A stretch of DNA of 64,000 nt from positions 2,186,990 to 2,250,989 of the forward strand of contig NZ_AP024714.1 of NCBI RefSeq assembly GCF_033126985.1, read 5' to 3'. This document shows, one piece after another, positions 56,644 to 64,000 of the stretch (the stretch's first letter is position 1; every line of letters begins with the position of its first letter). The DNA is from Methylomarinovum caldicuralii (GTDB lineage Bacteria > Pseudomonadota > Gammaproteobacteria > Methylococcales > Methylothermaceae). The translations under genes were made by a program, and so were the position numbers. The notes under the pieces were generated by a model that ran no database searches, was not told the origin of the DNA, and saw nothing but the letters and a program-made list of their open reading frames with translations.

Positions 56644-57390
56644 ATGCCGAAACGACCCGACAAACGCAGCCTGAGTGATTTCCTTTTCGAAACCCGCGCC
56701 GAGGAATGGCAGGCGCTGGGTTTCTATGCCCGTTTCGAGCAGGTGGTGGCGGTCACGGTCACCGTCATCATCTCGGTGGTGATCGTCTTCGCCCTGCTGG
56801 CGCTGATCCGCGAAGTGATCGCCGGCCTCGTCTTCGGGGGGCTGGAGCCGCTGAATCAGGAGGCGCTCAAACGCCTGTTCGGCATGATCATGACGGTGCT
56901 GATCGCGATGGAATTCAAGCATTCCATCATCAAGGTCGCCGGGCGCCAGGAGAGCATCATCCGGGTGCGGACGGTGGTGCTCATCGCCCTGATGGCCCTG
57001 GCGCGGAAGTTCATCATTCTGGATGCGGAAAAGATGTCCGCCGCCACCCTGGCGGCCCTGTCGCTCGCCCTGCTGGCCTTAGGGATAGCCTACTGGCTGA
57101 TCCGGGAACAGGATCTGCGCCTGGCTCAAAGGTCCTCGGGCAAATCCCGGGTCCGGACCCGCCCCAGAAGTCGCCCCTTCCCGGGGCCAAGATCCGCCCA
57201 GTCCCCGGAAACCGCCAGCCGCAGCAAGGCGGCGGTGGGAAGCAGCTTCTTCCCCGGCAGCGCCAGCGGCCCGCACAAGGTCAGCGCCAGCGCCTCCAGA
57301 CCGGGATTGTGGCCCACCACCAACACCCTGCGGGCGGTTTCCGGGCAGGATCGCAACACTGCCAGCAAATCCGACACCGAGGCTTCATAG
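56644..57390 (+). CDS. PsiE-like membrane protein with an aberrant C-terminal tail
   Basis: ATG 56644. The first 155 or so residues match the phosphate-starvation-inducible PsiE family: four membrane helices ([54 protein letters not shown] and [17 protein letters not shown]). The frame then runs on for about 90 Ser/Arg/Pro-rich residues over sequence that codes for SixA on the other strand (57126-57390, 265 bases of overlap). The tail is unlike a folded domain and may reflect a lost stop codon. PsiE function is unknown. Confidence 0.7.
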   Translation: MPKRPDKRSLSDFLFETRAEEWQALGFYARFEQVVAVTVTVIISVVIVFALLALIREVIAGLVFGGLEPLNQEALKRLFGMIMTVLIAMEFKHSIIKVAGRQESIIRVRTVVLIALMALARKFIILDAEKMSAATLAALSLALLALGIAYWLIREQDLRLAQRSSGKSRVRTRPRSRPFPGPRSAQSPETASRSKAAVGSSFFPGSASGPHKVSASASRPGLWPTTNTLRAVSGQDRNTASKSDTEAS

Positions 57391-57644
57391 AGACGGAGCT
57401 CCCAGCAAATCGCGCCAGGGTCGATCCCCAGCTCCCGGCAGACCGCCTCGGCGGTCTGGCGGGCCCGGCGGGCCGGGGAGGCGAGAACCCGGTCCGGGAT
57501 CCATCCCTGGCGCCGCATCCACCGCCCCATGCGCGGTGCGTCCCGTTCGCCACGGCGGTTCAGCGGGCGCTCGAAATCGCTGGTCGCATCCGTGTCCCAG
57601 GCGGACTTGGCATGACGCAGCAGCCAAAGCTCACGTATCGGCAT
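57126..57644 (-). CDS. sixA: SixA-like phosphohistidine phosphatase
   Basis: A 172-residue histidine-phosphatase-superfamily protein with the RHG-type motif LWLLRHAKSAWD near residue 8, LASPARRARQTAEAV, and [13 protein letters not shown]. SixA removes phosphate from phosphohistidine in phosphotransfer proteins; related small phosphatases act on other substrates. ATG 57644 overlaps the atpG end by 14 bases. Confidence 0.85.
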   Translation of the reverse strand: MPIRELWLLRHAKSAWDTDATSDFERPLNRRGERDAPRMGRWMRRQGWIPDRVLASPARRARQTAEAVCRELGIDPGAICWELRLYEASVSDLLAVLRSCPETARRVLVVGHNPGLEALALTLCGPLALPGKKLLPTAALLRLAVSGDWADLGPGKGRLLGRVRTRDLPEDL

Positions 57645-58509
57645 TGGTCTTCTCCGTTTGTAACAGGGCTTCGAAGCCGGCCGCCACTTCCAGCAACTCG
57701 GCGGTGATCTGTTCCTGACGCTGTTGCTGATAGACGCTTTGCAGCCGTTCCAGATGCTGGCGGATGTTCCTTTCCGCCTGCTGCATGGCCAGCAGCCGCA
57801 GGCCGTGTTCGGCGGCCAGTGATTCGGCGCAGGCGCGGTACAGGGATACGAACAGATACTGGCGCACCAGGGCACCCAGCAGAACCGGCCCCGGCGCCGA
57901 GAAGGCCGGCAGGGACCGCCCCGGCCAGGGATGTCGGCCCAGATGGCGGAAGAAGCTTTCCTCCAACGGCAAAAGGCGCAGCTGCACCGGTGCCGGACGA
58001 CCCCGGCCGTGGGGGCGCTGGTGAAACAGGTCCACCGTCGTCACCCCCTCCTGGCGCCAGGACTCGATCTTCTCCAGGATCTGGCGCACCGTGGCGGTGA
58101 TCGCCGCGACCGATCCCGGCACGAAAAAACATTCTTCCACGGCGACCCCCCGCGCCTCCAGGGCGCTCTCCGCCCGCGCGCCCACCACCAGGATACGGGC
58201 CTCCCCCGCCAGGGCCGCCTCGGCGAACGCCACCAGGTTCTCGTTGAAGCGGCCGCACAACCCCTGATCCGAGCCGAAGACCACCGCCGCCCGCTTGCCC
58301 TCCCGGTAACGCAGGCGCGGCAGCCCGCCGCGGCGGATCACCCCGCTCAATCCCAGCTCCACGGTATGGGCATAGTGCGACAGCGCCGCCGCCGCCTGCT
58401 CGTACTGGTGAATGCTCACCGCCGCCAGCACCTTCATGGTACGGACGATGTCCGCCAGACGGGTGCTGAGCTCGATGGCCCGCTGCAGGGTTTCCAGCGT
58501 CTGAGCCAC
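57631..58509 (-). CDS. atpG: N-ATPase gamma subunit
   Basis: A 292-residue gamma subunit from GTG 58509 (VAQTLETLQRAIELSTRLAD IVRTMKVLAA with the N- and C-terminal coiled-coil helices). The N-terminal RTMKVLAAVSIHQYEQA and the C-terminal RQEQITAELLEVAAG are diagnostic. It is the rotor shaft of the ATPase. In N-ATPase operons atpG directly follows atpA; here a chemoreceptor gene on the opposite strand lies between them, so atpG must have its own promoter, presumably in 58510-58612. Confidence 0.88.
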   Translation of the reverse strand: MAQTLETLQRAIELSTRLADIVRTMKVLAAVSIHQYEQAAAALSHYAHTVELGLSGVIRRGGLPRLRYREGKRAAVVFGSDQGLCGRFNENLVAFAEAALAGEARILVVGARAESALEARGVAVEECFFVPGSVAAITATVRQILEKIESWRQEGVTTVDLFHQRPHGRGRPAPVQLRLLPLEESFFRHLGRHPWPGRSLPAFSAPGPVLLGALVRQYLFVSLYRACAESLAAEHGLRLLAMQQAERNIRQHLERLQSVYQQQRQEQITAELLEVAAGFEALLQTEKTNADT

Positions 58510-58612
58510 TTTTTCGTCCCGCCGAAGGCAAAAATTCCGGAATGGGCTAAGGTTAATTTGAGCGCCATCACAAAAACCTGTCAACAAAAATCGTTTCACT
58601 CTGGAGAGTCTC

Positions 58613-60352
58613 ATGTTTCTCAAGCAGTCCATCGGCATGCGCCTGTTCCAGATCGTATTTGCCGCCTTCGTGCTCATCGCCTGCCTGCTGCTGTTCCTGT
58701 ACTGGCAGCAGCAGCGCCGGGCCGCGATCGCCCAGCAGGTGGATACGGCCCGCAAGGTGGTAACAATGGCCGAATCGGTGCGCCACCGGGTCAGCCGCCT
58801 GTGGGATCTGGAAGTCATCACCCCAGAGAAACTGCGCAAGTTCGACGCCATCGCCAATCCCCGGGAACGCCGCCGGAAAATCTTGGCGACGGTGCCGGTA
58901 GTGGTGGCCTGGAAGGTGATCCAGGACAAGATCGCCAGGGAAGGATTCGAACTGCGCACCCCCCGGCCCAACGCCCGCAACCCGAAAAACGAACCCACCC
59001 CGCTGGAACGCCAGGCGCTGGAATACTTCGCCAGCCATCCCAATGCCGACGAATACGTGGTATTCGACGACAAGACCAACGCCGTGCGCTACTTCCAACC
59101 AGTCCGGCTGGAACAGCAGTGCATGATCTGCCACGGTGATCCGGCCACCTCCCAAGATTTGTGGGGCCGCAGCGACGGCCGCGACATCCTCGGCTATCCC
59201 ATGGATGGCAAGCGTCCCGGCGATCTGCACGGCAGCTTCGAAATCATCGCCTCCCTGGACAATGCGATGGCCGCGGTACGCCAAAACATGCTCAAGGCGG
59301 GCCTGGGCATGGCGCTGGCCATCGCCCTGTTCGGCTGGGTTTTCTACCGCCTCACCCAGCACATGATCGGCCGGCCCCTGCAGGCCATGGGCGATCAGCT
59401 CAAGGCCATCGGCGACGGCGATCTGACAGTGCAGCTGGACGTCAAAAGCGAAGACGAGGTCGGCACCATGGCCCGCCACATCAACGCCTTCTCCAGCCGG
59501 ATCCGCCAGCTGGTCAACGATCTTCAAGCCACCATCGCCCACCTGAACCGGGCCGCCGGGGAAATGGCGGGGATCGCGCGGGAAACCGAGGCCAAGGCGG
59601 AAAAACAGCGCCACGACACCGAGCACACCACCGCCTCCATCCAGGAACTGAGCGCCTCGATTCAGGAGGTGGCCCAGACCACCTCCGAGGCGGAAACCCG
59701 CGCCCGGGAAACCGATGCCGAGGCCAAACAGGGCCACGAGGTGGTCACCGCCGCCACCGGGCTAATCCGGGCATTGGCCGGGGAGATCGACCAAGTCACC
59801 GAGGAGCTACACAAGCTGGAGGCGGACAGCAAGAACATCGGCGAGGTGCTGGAAATCATCCGCGGCATCGCCGATCAGACCAACCTGCTGGCCCTCAACG
59901 CCGCCATCGAGGCTGCCCGCGCCGGCGAGCAGGGCCGCGGTTTCGCGGTGGTGGCCGAGGAGGTTCGCACCCTGGCCAGCCGCACCCAGGAGTCCACCGC
60001 CCAGATCCAGGAAACCATCGACGAACTGCGCAACCGGGCCCGTTCGGCAGTGGAGATGATCGAGCACAGCCGCGAAAGCGCCCATCAGGGCGCCGAGCGC
60101 ACCGAGGCGGTGGATACCGCTCTGAGCAACATCATCGCCATGGTGGAAGCCACCGGAGAGCTCAACACCCAGATCGCCACCACCATCGAGCAGCAGAGCG
60201 CGGTGAGCGGCACCATCAACCGGAGCGTGGAAGAAATCAATCAGGGCAGCCTCGAGGTCTGCCGGAAAATGGAGGAAACCCTGCAGGCCACCGAGCAACT
60301 GCGGCAGACCGCCGCCCGTCTGGAAGAGGCTGTCAACCACTTCCGGACCTGA
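58613..60352 (+). CDS. Methyl-accepting chemotaxis protein with periplasmic CxxCH domain
   Basis: A 579-residue receptor. Helix 1 (about 9-30), a periplasmic domain of about 190 residues with the heme-c attachment motif CMICH near residue 172 and a [18 protein letters not shown] segment as in DUF3365/Tll0287-like sensors, helix 2 (about 226-246), HAMP, then a long methyl-accepting signalling domain with the conserved tip [21 protein letters not shown] bound heme could sense redox, oxygen or NO. Its end overlaps the convergent atpA by 20 bases. Confidence 0.9.
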   Translation: MFLKQSIGMRLFQIVFAAFVLIACLLLFLYWQQQRRAAIAQQVDTARKVVTMAESVRHRVSRLWDLEVITPEKLRKFDAIANPRERRRKILATVPVVVAWKVIQDKIAREGFELRTPRPNARNPKNEPTPLERQALEYFASHPNADEYVVFDDKTNAVRYFQPVRLEQQCMICHGDPATSQDLWGRSDGRDILGYPMDGKRPGDLHGSFEIIASLDNAMAAVRQNMLKAGLGMALAIALFGWVFYRLTQHMIGRPLQAMGDQLKAIGDGDLTVQLDVKSEDEVGTMARHINAFSSRIRQLVNDLQATIAHLNRAAGEMAGIARETEAKAEKQRHDTEHTTASIQELSASIQEVAQTTSEAETRARETDAEAKQGHEVVTAATGLIRALAGEIDQVTEELHKLEADSKNIGEVLEIIRGIADQTNLLALNAAIEAARAGEQGRGFAVVAEEVRTLASRTQESTAQIQETIDELRNRARSAVEMIEHSRESAHQGAERTEAVDTALSNIIAMVEATGELNTQIATTIEQQSAVSGTINRSVEEINQGSLEVCRKMEETLQATEQLRQTAARLEEAVNHFRT

Positions 60353-61847
60353 GCGGGGCGAGCGCCTGCTGCGCCAGCTGCAACAGATGCTGGCGCAACC
60401 CTTCTGTCAGCGGCTCGCCGGTCTCGATGCGGCGGGCCGTTTCCTTTTCCGTCTGGACGGCGTCCCGAATGCGGCGCTCGGCGGGGCGCGCCTCCTCCAG
60501 GGGCAAATCGTCGAACAACCCGGCGTTGAGCGCCAGCAGCACCGCCAGCTGTTCCAGCGGCGTCAGCAGGTCGCCCTCCTCCTGTTTGAGGAGCTCCCGC
60601 ACCCGCCGCCCCCGCTCGATGGCCAGGCGGGTGCGTTCGTCCAGCCGGGTGCCGAAGCGGGCGAAGGTTTCCAGTTCCTCGTACTGGGCATAGGCCAGCT
60701 TCAGCTCGCCCACCACGGCCCGGTAGGCCGGAAGCTGGGCCTTGCCCCCCACCCGTGACACCGAGCGGCCCACGTCCACCGCCGGCAGTTCGCCGCGCTG
60801 GAACTTCTGCGGTGACAGGTAAAGCTGGCCGTCGGTGATGGAAATCAGGTTGGTGGGAATGTAGGCGGAAAGGTTCTGGGCCTGGGTTTCGGCGATGGGC
60901 AGGGCGGTGAGGCTGCCGCCGTCCTTGAGATGGGTTGCCCGTTCCAGCAGGCGGGCGTGGAGATAGAACACGTCGCCGGGATAGGCCTCCCGCCCCGGCG
61001 GCCGCCGCAGCAGCAGCGACAGCGCCCGGTAGGCGTCGGCGTGGCGGCTGAGGTCGTCGTAGATCACCAGCACGTCGCGCCCCTGGGCCATGAACCACTC
61101 GCCGATGGTGGTGGCGGCGTAAGGGGCCAGGTACTGCAGCCCGGCGGGAGTTTCGCCGCCGGCGTTGACCACCACGCAGTATTTCATCGCGTCCCGCTCC
61201 CGCAGCCGGGCGATGGCGCGGGCCACCGTCTGGGCCCGCTGGCCGATGGCGCAGTAGATGCAGATGACGTCCTGGTCGTGCTGATTGAGCAGGGTGTCCA
61301 GGGCGAGGGTGGTCTTGCCGGTCTGGCGGTCGCCGAGGATCAGCTCGCGCTGGCCGCGGCCGATGGGAACGAGGGCGTCGATCACCTTGATGCCGGTCAG
61401 CAGCGGCACCGTCACCGGTGCCCGGGCCAGGATCGGCGGCGCCTCGCGCTCCACCGGCCAGCGTTCACCGGCCTCGAGGGGGCGGCCGTCGTCCAGGGGC
61501 CTACCCAGGGGATCGAGCACCCGTCCCAGCACCCGGGGCCCGACCGGCACATCCAGCACCCGGCCGCTGCGGCGCACCGGCATCCCGGCCTGCACCGCGG
61601 TTTCCGGATCCAGCAGCACCACCCCGACCGCGGCGGGATCGAGGTCGAAGGCCACCCCGGCGGCGCTGCGGCCGCAATGCACCACCTCCATCGCCTTGAC
61701 GCCGGGCAACCCCTGGACCTGGGCCACGCCGAGCTCGATGTGCCGCAGCCAGCCGATCTCCTCGGGCTCAAGCCGGAACTGAAAGGACTCGATCTGCGCC
61801 CGCAGACGGTTACCGTGCTGGCGCAGCAGATCCCGCAGTTCGCTCAT
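60333..61847 (-). CDS. atpA: N-ATPase alpha subunit
   Basis: A 504-residue F1 alpha subunit: N-terminal beta barrel, Walker [28 protein letters not shown], and the Arg-finger region [15 protein letters not shown] onward with GRSVSRVGG. Start ATG 61847 overlaps the atpF stop by 4 bases. The sequence belongs with N-ATPase (the second, laterally spread F-ATPase), judging by the atpR-atpB-atpE-atpF-atpA order and absence of a separate delta gene. Confidence 0.93.
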   Translation of the reverse strand: MSELRDLLRQHGNRLRAQIESFQFRLEPEEIGWLRHIELGVAQVQGLPGVKAMEVVHCGRSAAGVAFDLDPAAVGVVLLDPETAVQAGMPVRRSGRVLDVPVGPRVLGRVLDPLGRPLDDGRPLEAGERWPVEREAPPILARAPVTVPLLTGIKVIDALVPIGRGQRELILGDRQTGKTTLALDTLLNQHDQDVICIYCAIGQRAQTVARAIARLRERDAMKYCVVVNAGGETPAGLQYLAPYAATTIGEWFMAQGRDVLVIYDDLSRHADAYRALSLLLRRPPGREAYPGDVFYLHARLLERATHLKDGGSLTALPIAETQAQNLSAYIPTNLISITDGQLYLSPQKFQRGELPAVDVGRSVSRVGGKAQLPAYRAVVGELKLAYAQYEELETFARFGTRLDERTRLAIERGRRVRELLKQEEGDLLTPLEQLAVLLALNAGLFDDLPLEEARPAERRIRDAVQTEKETARRIETGEPLTEGLRQHLLQLAQQALAPLRSGSG

Positions 61848-62593
61848 GACGGCAACGATTGCAAAAAGCGCTGCAGTTCGGCCTCCAGCTGCTCCAGCCA
61901 GGCCGCGAGATTCCAGGACCACACGCGGTCCCCGGCTTCCAGGGCGATGCCCAGGATCAGCGCGTCACGCTCGACGAACCGCACCCGGACATCGGGATTG
62001 AAACGCCGCAGCGCGGTTTCGATCCTGCGGCGCAGGTCCGCATCCAGGGGCTGGGCCGTGACGACGGTCCACTCGCGGGAGCCGGCCTCGGTCAGCAGCC
62101 GTTGCAGCTCCGGCGAGGTTTCCAGCCGTTCCAGGAACGTCTCCACCAGGCATGCTTCCAGACGGCGGCCGGCCAGCTCCGCAAAGGCCTTGCGTCCCAG
62201 GGCGATGAGCTGCTCCCCCAGCAGACGCTCGAGGTCGCGGGCCAGCTGATGCTGCTCCCGCGCCAGCGCCTCGAGCCACTGGCGCCGCTTTGCCTCCACC
62301 TCCAGGCGGGCCTGATCGAGCAGTGCCTGACGCTCGCGTTCGGCTTCCTGCCTGGCCTGCTCCAGCAGCTGCTGGTTCTGCTGCTCCACCTCCTCGAGAC
62401 GGCGGCGGTAGGTGGCGATGAGGCGCTCGGCCTGGGCTTTGAGGTGGCGGGCCTCCTGCAACTGGCGTTCGATGTGGGCCTGGCGCGCGGCCATGGCGGT
62501 GACGATGGGGCGGTAGAGGAAACGCTTGAGCAGCGCGGCGAGGATGAGAAAGTTGACGATCTGGGCGACGACCGTCAGCCAGTCCACCTGCAT
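61844..62593 (-). CDS. atpF: N-ATPase b subunit with delta-like C-terminus
   Basis: A 249-residue protein. A membrane helix ([20 protein letters not shown]) is followed by a long charged coiled coil (about 35-150) forming the peripheral stalk, then a globular end (ESPELQ-like [32 protein letters not shown]) resembling part of the delta subunit. Replacement of a separate atpH by this fused tail is characteristic of N-ATPase operons. Confidence 0.88.
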   Translation of the reverse strand: MQVDWLTVVAQIVNFLILAALLKRFLYRPIVTAMAARQAHIERQLQEARHLKAQAERLIATYRRRLEEVEQQNQQLLEQARQEAERERQALLDQARLEVEAKRRQWLEALAREQHQLARDLERLLGEQLIALGRKAFAELAGRRLEACLVETFLERLETSPELQRLLTEAGSREWTVVTAQPLDADLRRRIETALRRFNPDVRVRFVERDALILGIALEAGDRVWSWNLAAWLEQLEAELQRFLQSLPS

Positions 62594-62595
62594 TT

Positions 62596-62871
62596 CTAAG
62601 ATCCGGCGGACAGGAAGTGATCCCAGTAGGGATTGGCGAACAGCAGGATCATGCTGATGACGAAGCAGTAGATGGCGGTGGACTCCACCATCGCCAGACC
62701 CACGAACAGGGTCCGGGTGATGGTGTTGGCCTCGTCCGGCTGCTGGGCGATGGCGAGCAGGGCCTGGGCCACCGCCCGCCCCTCCCCCAGTGCCGGCCCG
62801 ATGGCCCCCAGGCCCATGGTGAGCCCGGCGGTGAAGATGGAAACCATGGCGACCAGCGTTTCGGCGTTCAA
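62596..62871 (-). CDS. atpE: N-ATPase c subunit (rotor ring)
   Basis: A 91-residue hairpin protein. The TTG at 62871 is the start: AGGAGG lies 7 bases upstream and it overlaps the atpB stop (TTGA). Two helices carry a Glu each: PALGEG (Glu 30) and MVESTAIYCF (Glu 63 followed by Ser-Thr). The Glu-Ser-Thr pattern in helix 2 together with Glu in helix 1 is the proposed Na+-binding arrangement of N-ATPase rings, so Na+ is the likely coupling ion. Confidence 0.92.
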   Translation of the reverse strand: MNAETLVAMVSIFTAGLTMGLGAIGPALGEGRAVAQALLAIAQQPDEANTITRTLFVGLAMVESTAIYCFVISMILLFANPYWDHFLSAGS

Positions 62872-63575
62872 GGCGATTCCTCCTGTGTTCGCAGACGGGC
62901 CCGGCGTTCCTGCTGCACCCGGCAGCCCGAGGCGATGTAGACCAGGGCCAGAATAGCGAAAATGTAAGCCTGAATGAAGCCGGTCAGCAGTCCCAGAAGC
63001 TGCATCACCACCGGAAAGAAGAATGGCACCAGGGTGATCAGCACCGCCCCGATCACCGCCCCGCTCATGAGGTTGCCATAAAGGCGCACCGCCAGGGCCA
63101 GGGTGCGGGAGAACTCGCCGATGACGTTGAAGGGCAGCATCAGCGGATGGGGCTCCAGGTACTGGCGCAGATAGGCTTTCAGCCCCACCTCGCGAATCCC
63201 GACCCAGGGCACGGCGACGAACACGCACAGGGCCAGGGCGGTGGTGGTGGACAGGGAGGCGGTGGGAGGCAGGTAACCGGGCACCGGCGCCAGCAGATTC
63301 GACAGGGCGATGAACAGAAACAGGGTGCCGACGAACCACAGATAGCGGTCCGGGTCCTGATGGGTCACCTCCCGGATCTGGTTGCGGATCACCTCCACCA
63401 GCGCCTCCAGGAAATTCTGCCAGCGCCCGGGCCGCAGCGTCGGACGGATGCGGCGGGTCGCCAGCCACGACCCCAGCACCAACAGCGCCATCACCCCCCA
63501 GGTGAAGAGAAGGGTGGCACTCAATTTGAAGGGACCGTACTGCCACAAAACAATTTGGTCAGGATTGAACTGCAT
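62868..63575 (-). CDS. atpB: N-ATPase a subunit
   Basis: A 235-residue membrane protein with the essential Arg in FSRTLALAVRLYGNLMSG, preceded by SNLLAPVPGYLPPTASLSTT and followed by LTGFIQAYIFAILALVYIAS. It forms the ion half-channels beside the c ring. ATG 63575 is preferred over the ATG at 63578 because GGAGG is 4 bases away rather than 1. It overlaps atpR by 17 bases. Confidence 0.93.
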   Translation of the reverse strand: MQFNPDQIVLWQYGPFKLSATLLFTWGVMALLVLGSWLATRRIRPTLRPGRWQNFLEALVEVIRNQIREVTHQDPDRYLWFVGTLFLFIALSNLLAPVPGYLPPTASLSTTTALALCVFVAVPWVGIREVGLKAYLRQYLEPHPLMLPFNVIGEFSRTLALAVRLYGNLMSGAVIGAVLITLVPFFFPVVMQLLGLLTGFIQAYIFAILALVYIASGCRVQQERRARLRTQEESP

Positions 63576-63843
63576 CATGCCTCCGCTGCCGCCGCACCAG
63601 GAAAAACCGCATCGCCACAAACCCCGCCAGGACGGCCGCCAGCCGCCGCCAGTCCCCGGCCATGAGGCCGGCCATCATGCCGACGGTGACGGCAGTGCGC
63701 ACCGCAAAGCTGGCCAGCATCAGCAGTACCGGATGGCCTGCCGCCGGCAGGCGTTTCACCGTCCACCACAGGCCGCCGTAGAAGAACGCGCCCAACCCCA
63801 GCCCGGCGGCGAACAGCAGCGGCCAGCGCCAGACCTCAGTCAT
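63559..63843 (-). CDS. atpR: N-ATPase AtpR subunit
   Basis: A 94-residue protein of three membrane helices starting MTEVWRWPLLFAAGLGLGAF, with YGGLWWTVKRL and SFAVRTAVTVGMMAGLMAGDW. AtpR is found only in N-ATPase operons, between atpQ and atpB, and is thought to help assemble the a/c complex. Its ATG overlaps the atpQ remnant by 8 bases. Confidence 0.88.
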   Translation of the reverse strand: MTEVWRWPLLFAAGLGLGAFFYGGLWWTVKRLPAAGHPVLLMLASFAVRTAVTVGMMAGLMAGDWRRLAAVLAGFVAMRFFLVRRQRRHDAVQS

Positions 63844-63886
63844 CGCGGCGGCTCTCCCGTTTGATCCACTGCCAGGCGTTGTAACG
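63836..63886 (-). pseudogene. 3' remnant of atpQ
   Basis: Seventeen codons read RYNAWQWIKRESRRDD then stop, the shape of the C-terminus of the AtpQ/AtpI-like subunit expected just before atpR. Immediately upstream the frame has a stop (63887-63889), so the rest of atpQ is missing at this place. The break coincides with the palindrome GTAACGTTAC (63881-63890). Confidence 0.55.
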
Positions 63887-63893
63887 TTACCGT

Positions 63894-64000
63894 TCACGGG
63901 CTTGCCACTGGAAGTGGTTGAGGTTCCGGCAGGGGCAGGCGGAAGGTGACCTCGCCCTCTGCCATGCCCTGGGCGCAGATGGTCCGCAGGGTCTGATAGA
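63894..64000 (-). CDS. 3' end of an unidentified gene running off the window
   Basis: A frame open to the window edge ends ...AEGEVTFRLPLPEPQPLPVASP at 63894. It is not AtpC or AtpQ by eye. Its place, immediately beside a truncated atpQ, suggests the end of a mobile-element gene, but the family is unknown. Confidence 0.35.
   Translation of the reverse strand, partial: YQTLRTICAQGMAEGEVTFRLPLPEPQPLPVASP

Overview
This is a GC-rich chromosomal window from a gammaproteobacterium. Gammaproteobacterial signs are an LpoA-type penicillin-binding-protein activator next to yraN, the amiB-mutL-miaA order, RppH beside a HAD-IB phosphatase, and a Vibrio-like second TonB system (TtpC-ExbB-ExbD-TonB-TPR). 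No tRNA, rRNA or diagnostic energy-metabolism gene is visible, so the lineage cannot be fixed more closely. Most of the window is tightly packed housekeeping sequence with many 4-base start/stop overlaps.

Layout. 1-7254: a TonB2-type energy transducer operon feeding a TonB-dependent receptor whose reading frame breaks at a run of nine A. 7231-11239 (minus): amiB-mutL-miaA. 11340-18246: argD-argF with an upstream promoter and hairpin and a downstream terminator, an SH3/coiled-coil membrane protein, ilvD, argA and a cpdA-like phosphodiesterase. 18243-24403: a porin with a PstS-like protein, rppH, a HAD phosphatase, tusA, cysG, a WD40 lipoprotein and a c-type cytochrome. 24404-24706 is non-coding and holds a large imperfect inverted repeat. 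24707-38794: prfC, gltA, lpoA-yraN, recJ-nadC-membrane protein, hom-thrC coupled to a DUF433/DUF5615 pair, an orphan HicB-like protein, an AlaC-type aminotransferase and an unknown outer-membrane protein.

38892-51983 is the accessory region. It holds a repetitive coiled-coil membrane protein, the leader-distal end of a type I-E CRISPR array split by an IS4-family element, the main array (35 repeats), a 60-base leader with an IHF-like site, and a complete cas2-cas1-cas6e-cas5e-cas7e-cse2-cse1-cas3 set on the minus strand. The insertion sequence (39863-41318) lies inside one old spacer. Removing it and one copy of its 10-base target duplication restores a spacer of exactly the standard 33 bases.

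52030-64000: ppsA, a PAS-GGDEF-EAL protein, a PsiE-like protein, a SixA-like phosphatase, and an N-type (probably Na+-translocating) F-ATPase locus. That locus looks rearranged. A heme-motif chemoreceptor on the opposite strand separates atpG from atpRBEFA, and atpQ is reduced to its last 16 codons by foreign-looking sequence at the window edge.

The strongest candidates for unusual biology are the IS-interrupted spacer, the split N-ATPase locus with its CxxCH chemoreceptor, the two homopolymer frameshifts, and the repetitive coiled-coil gene beside the old end of the CRISPR array.
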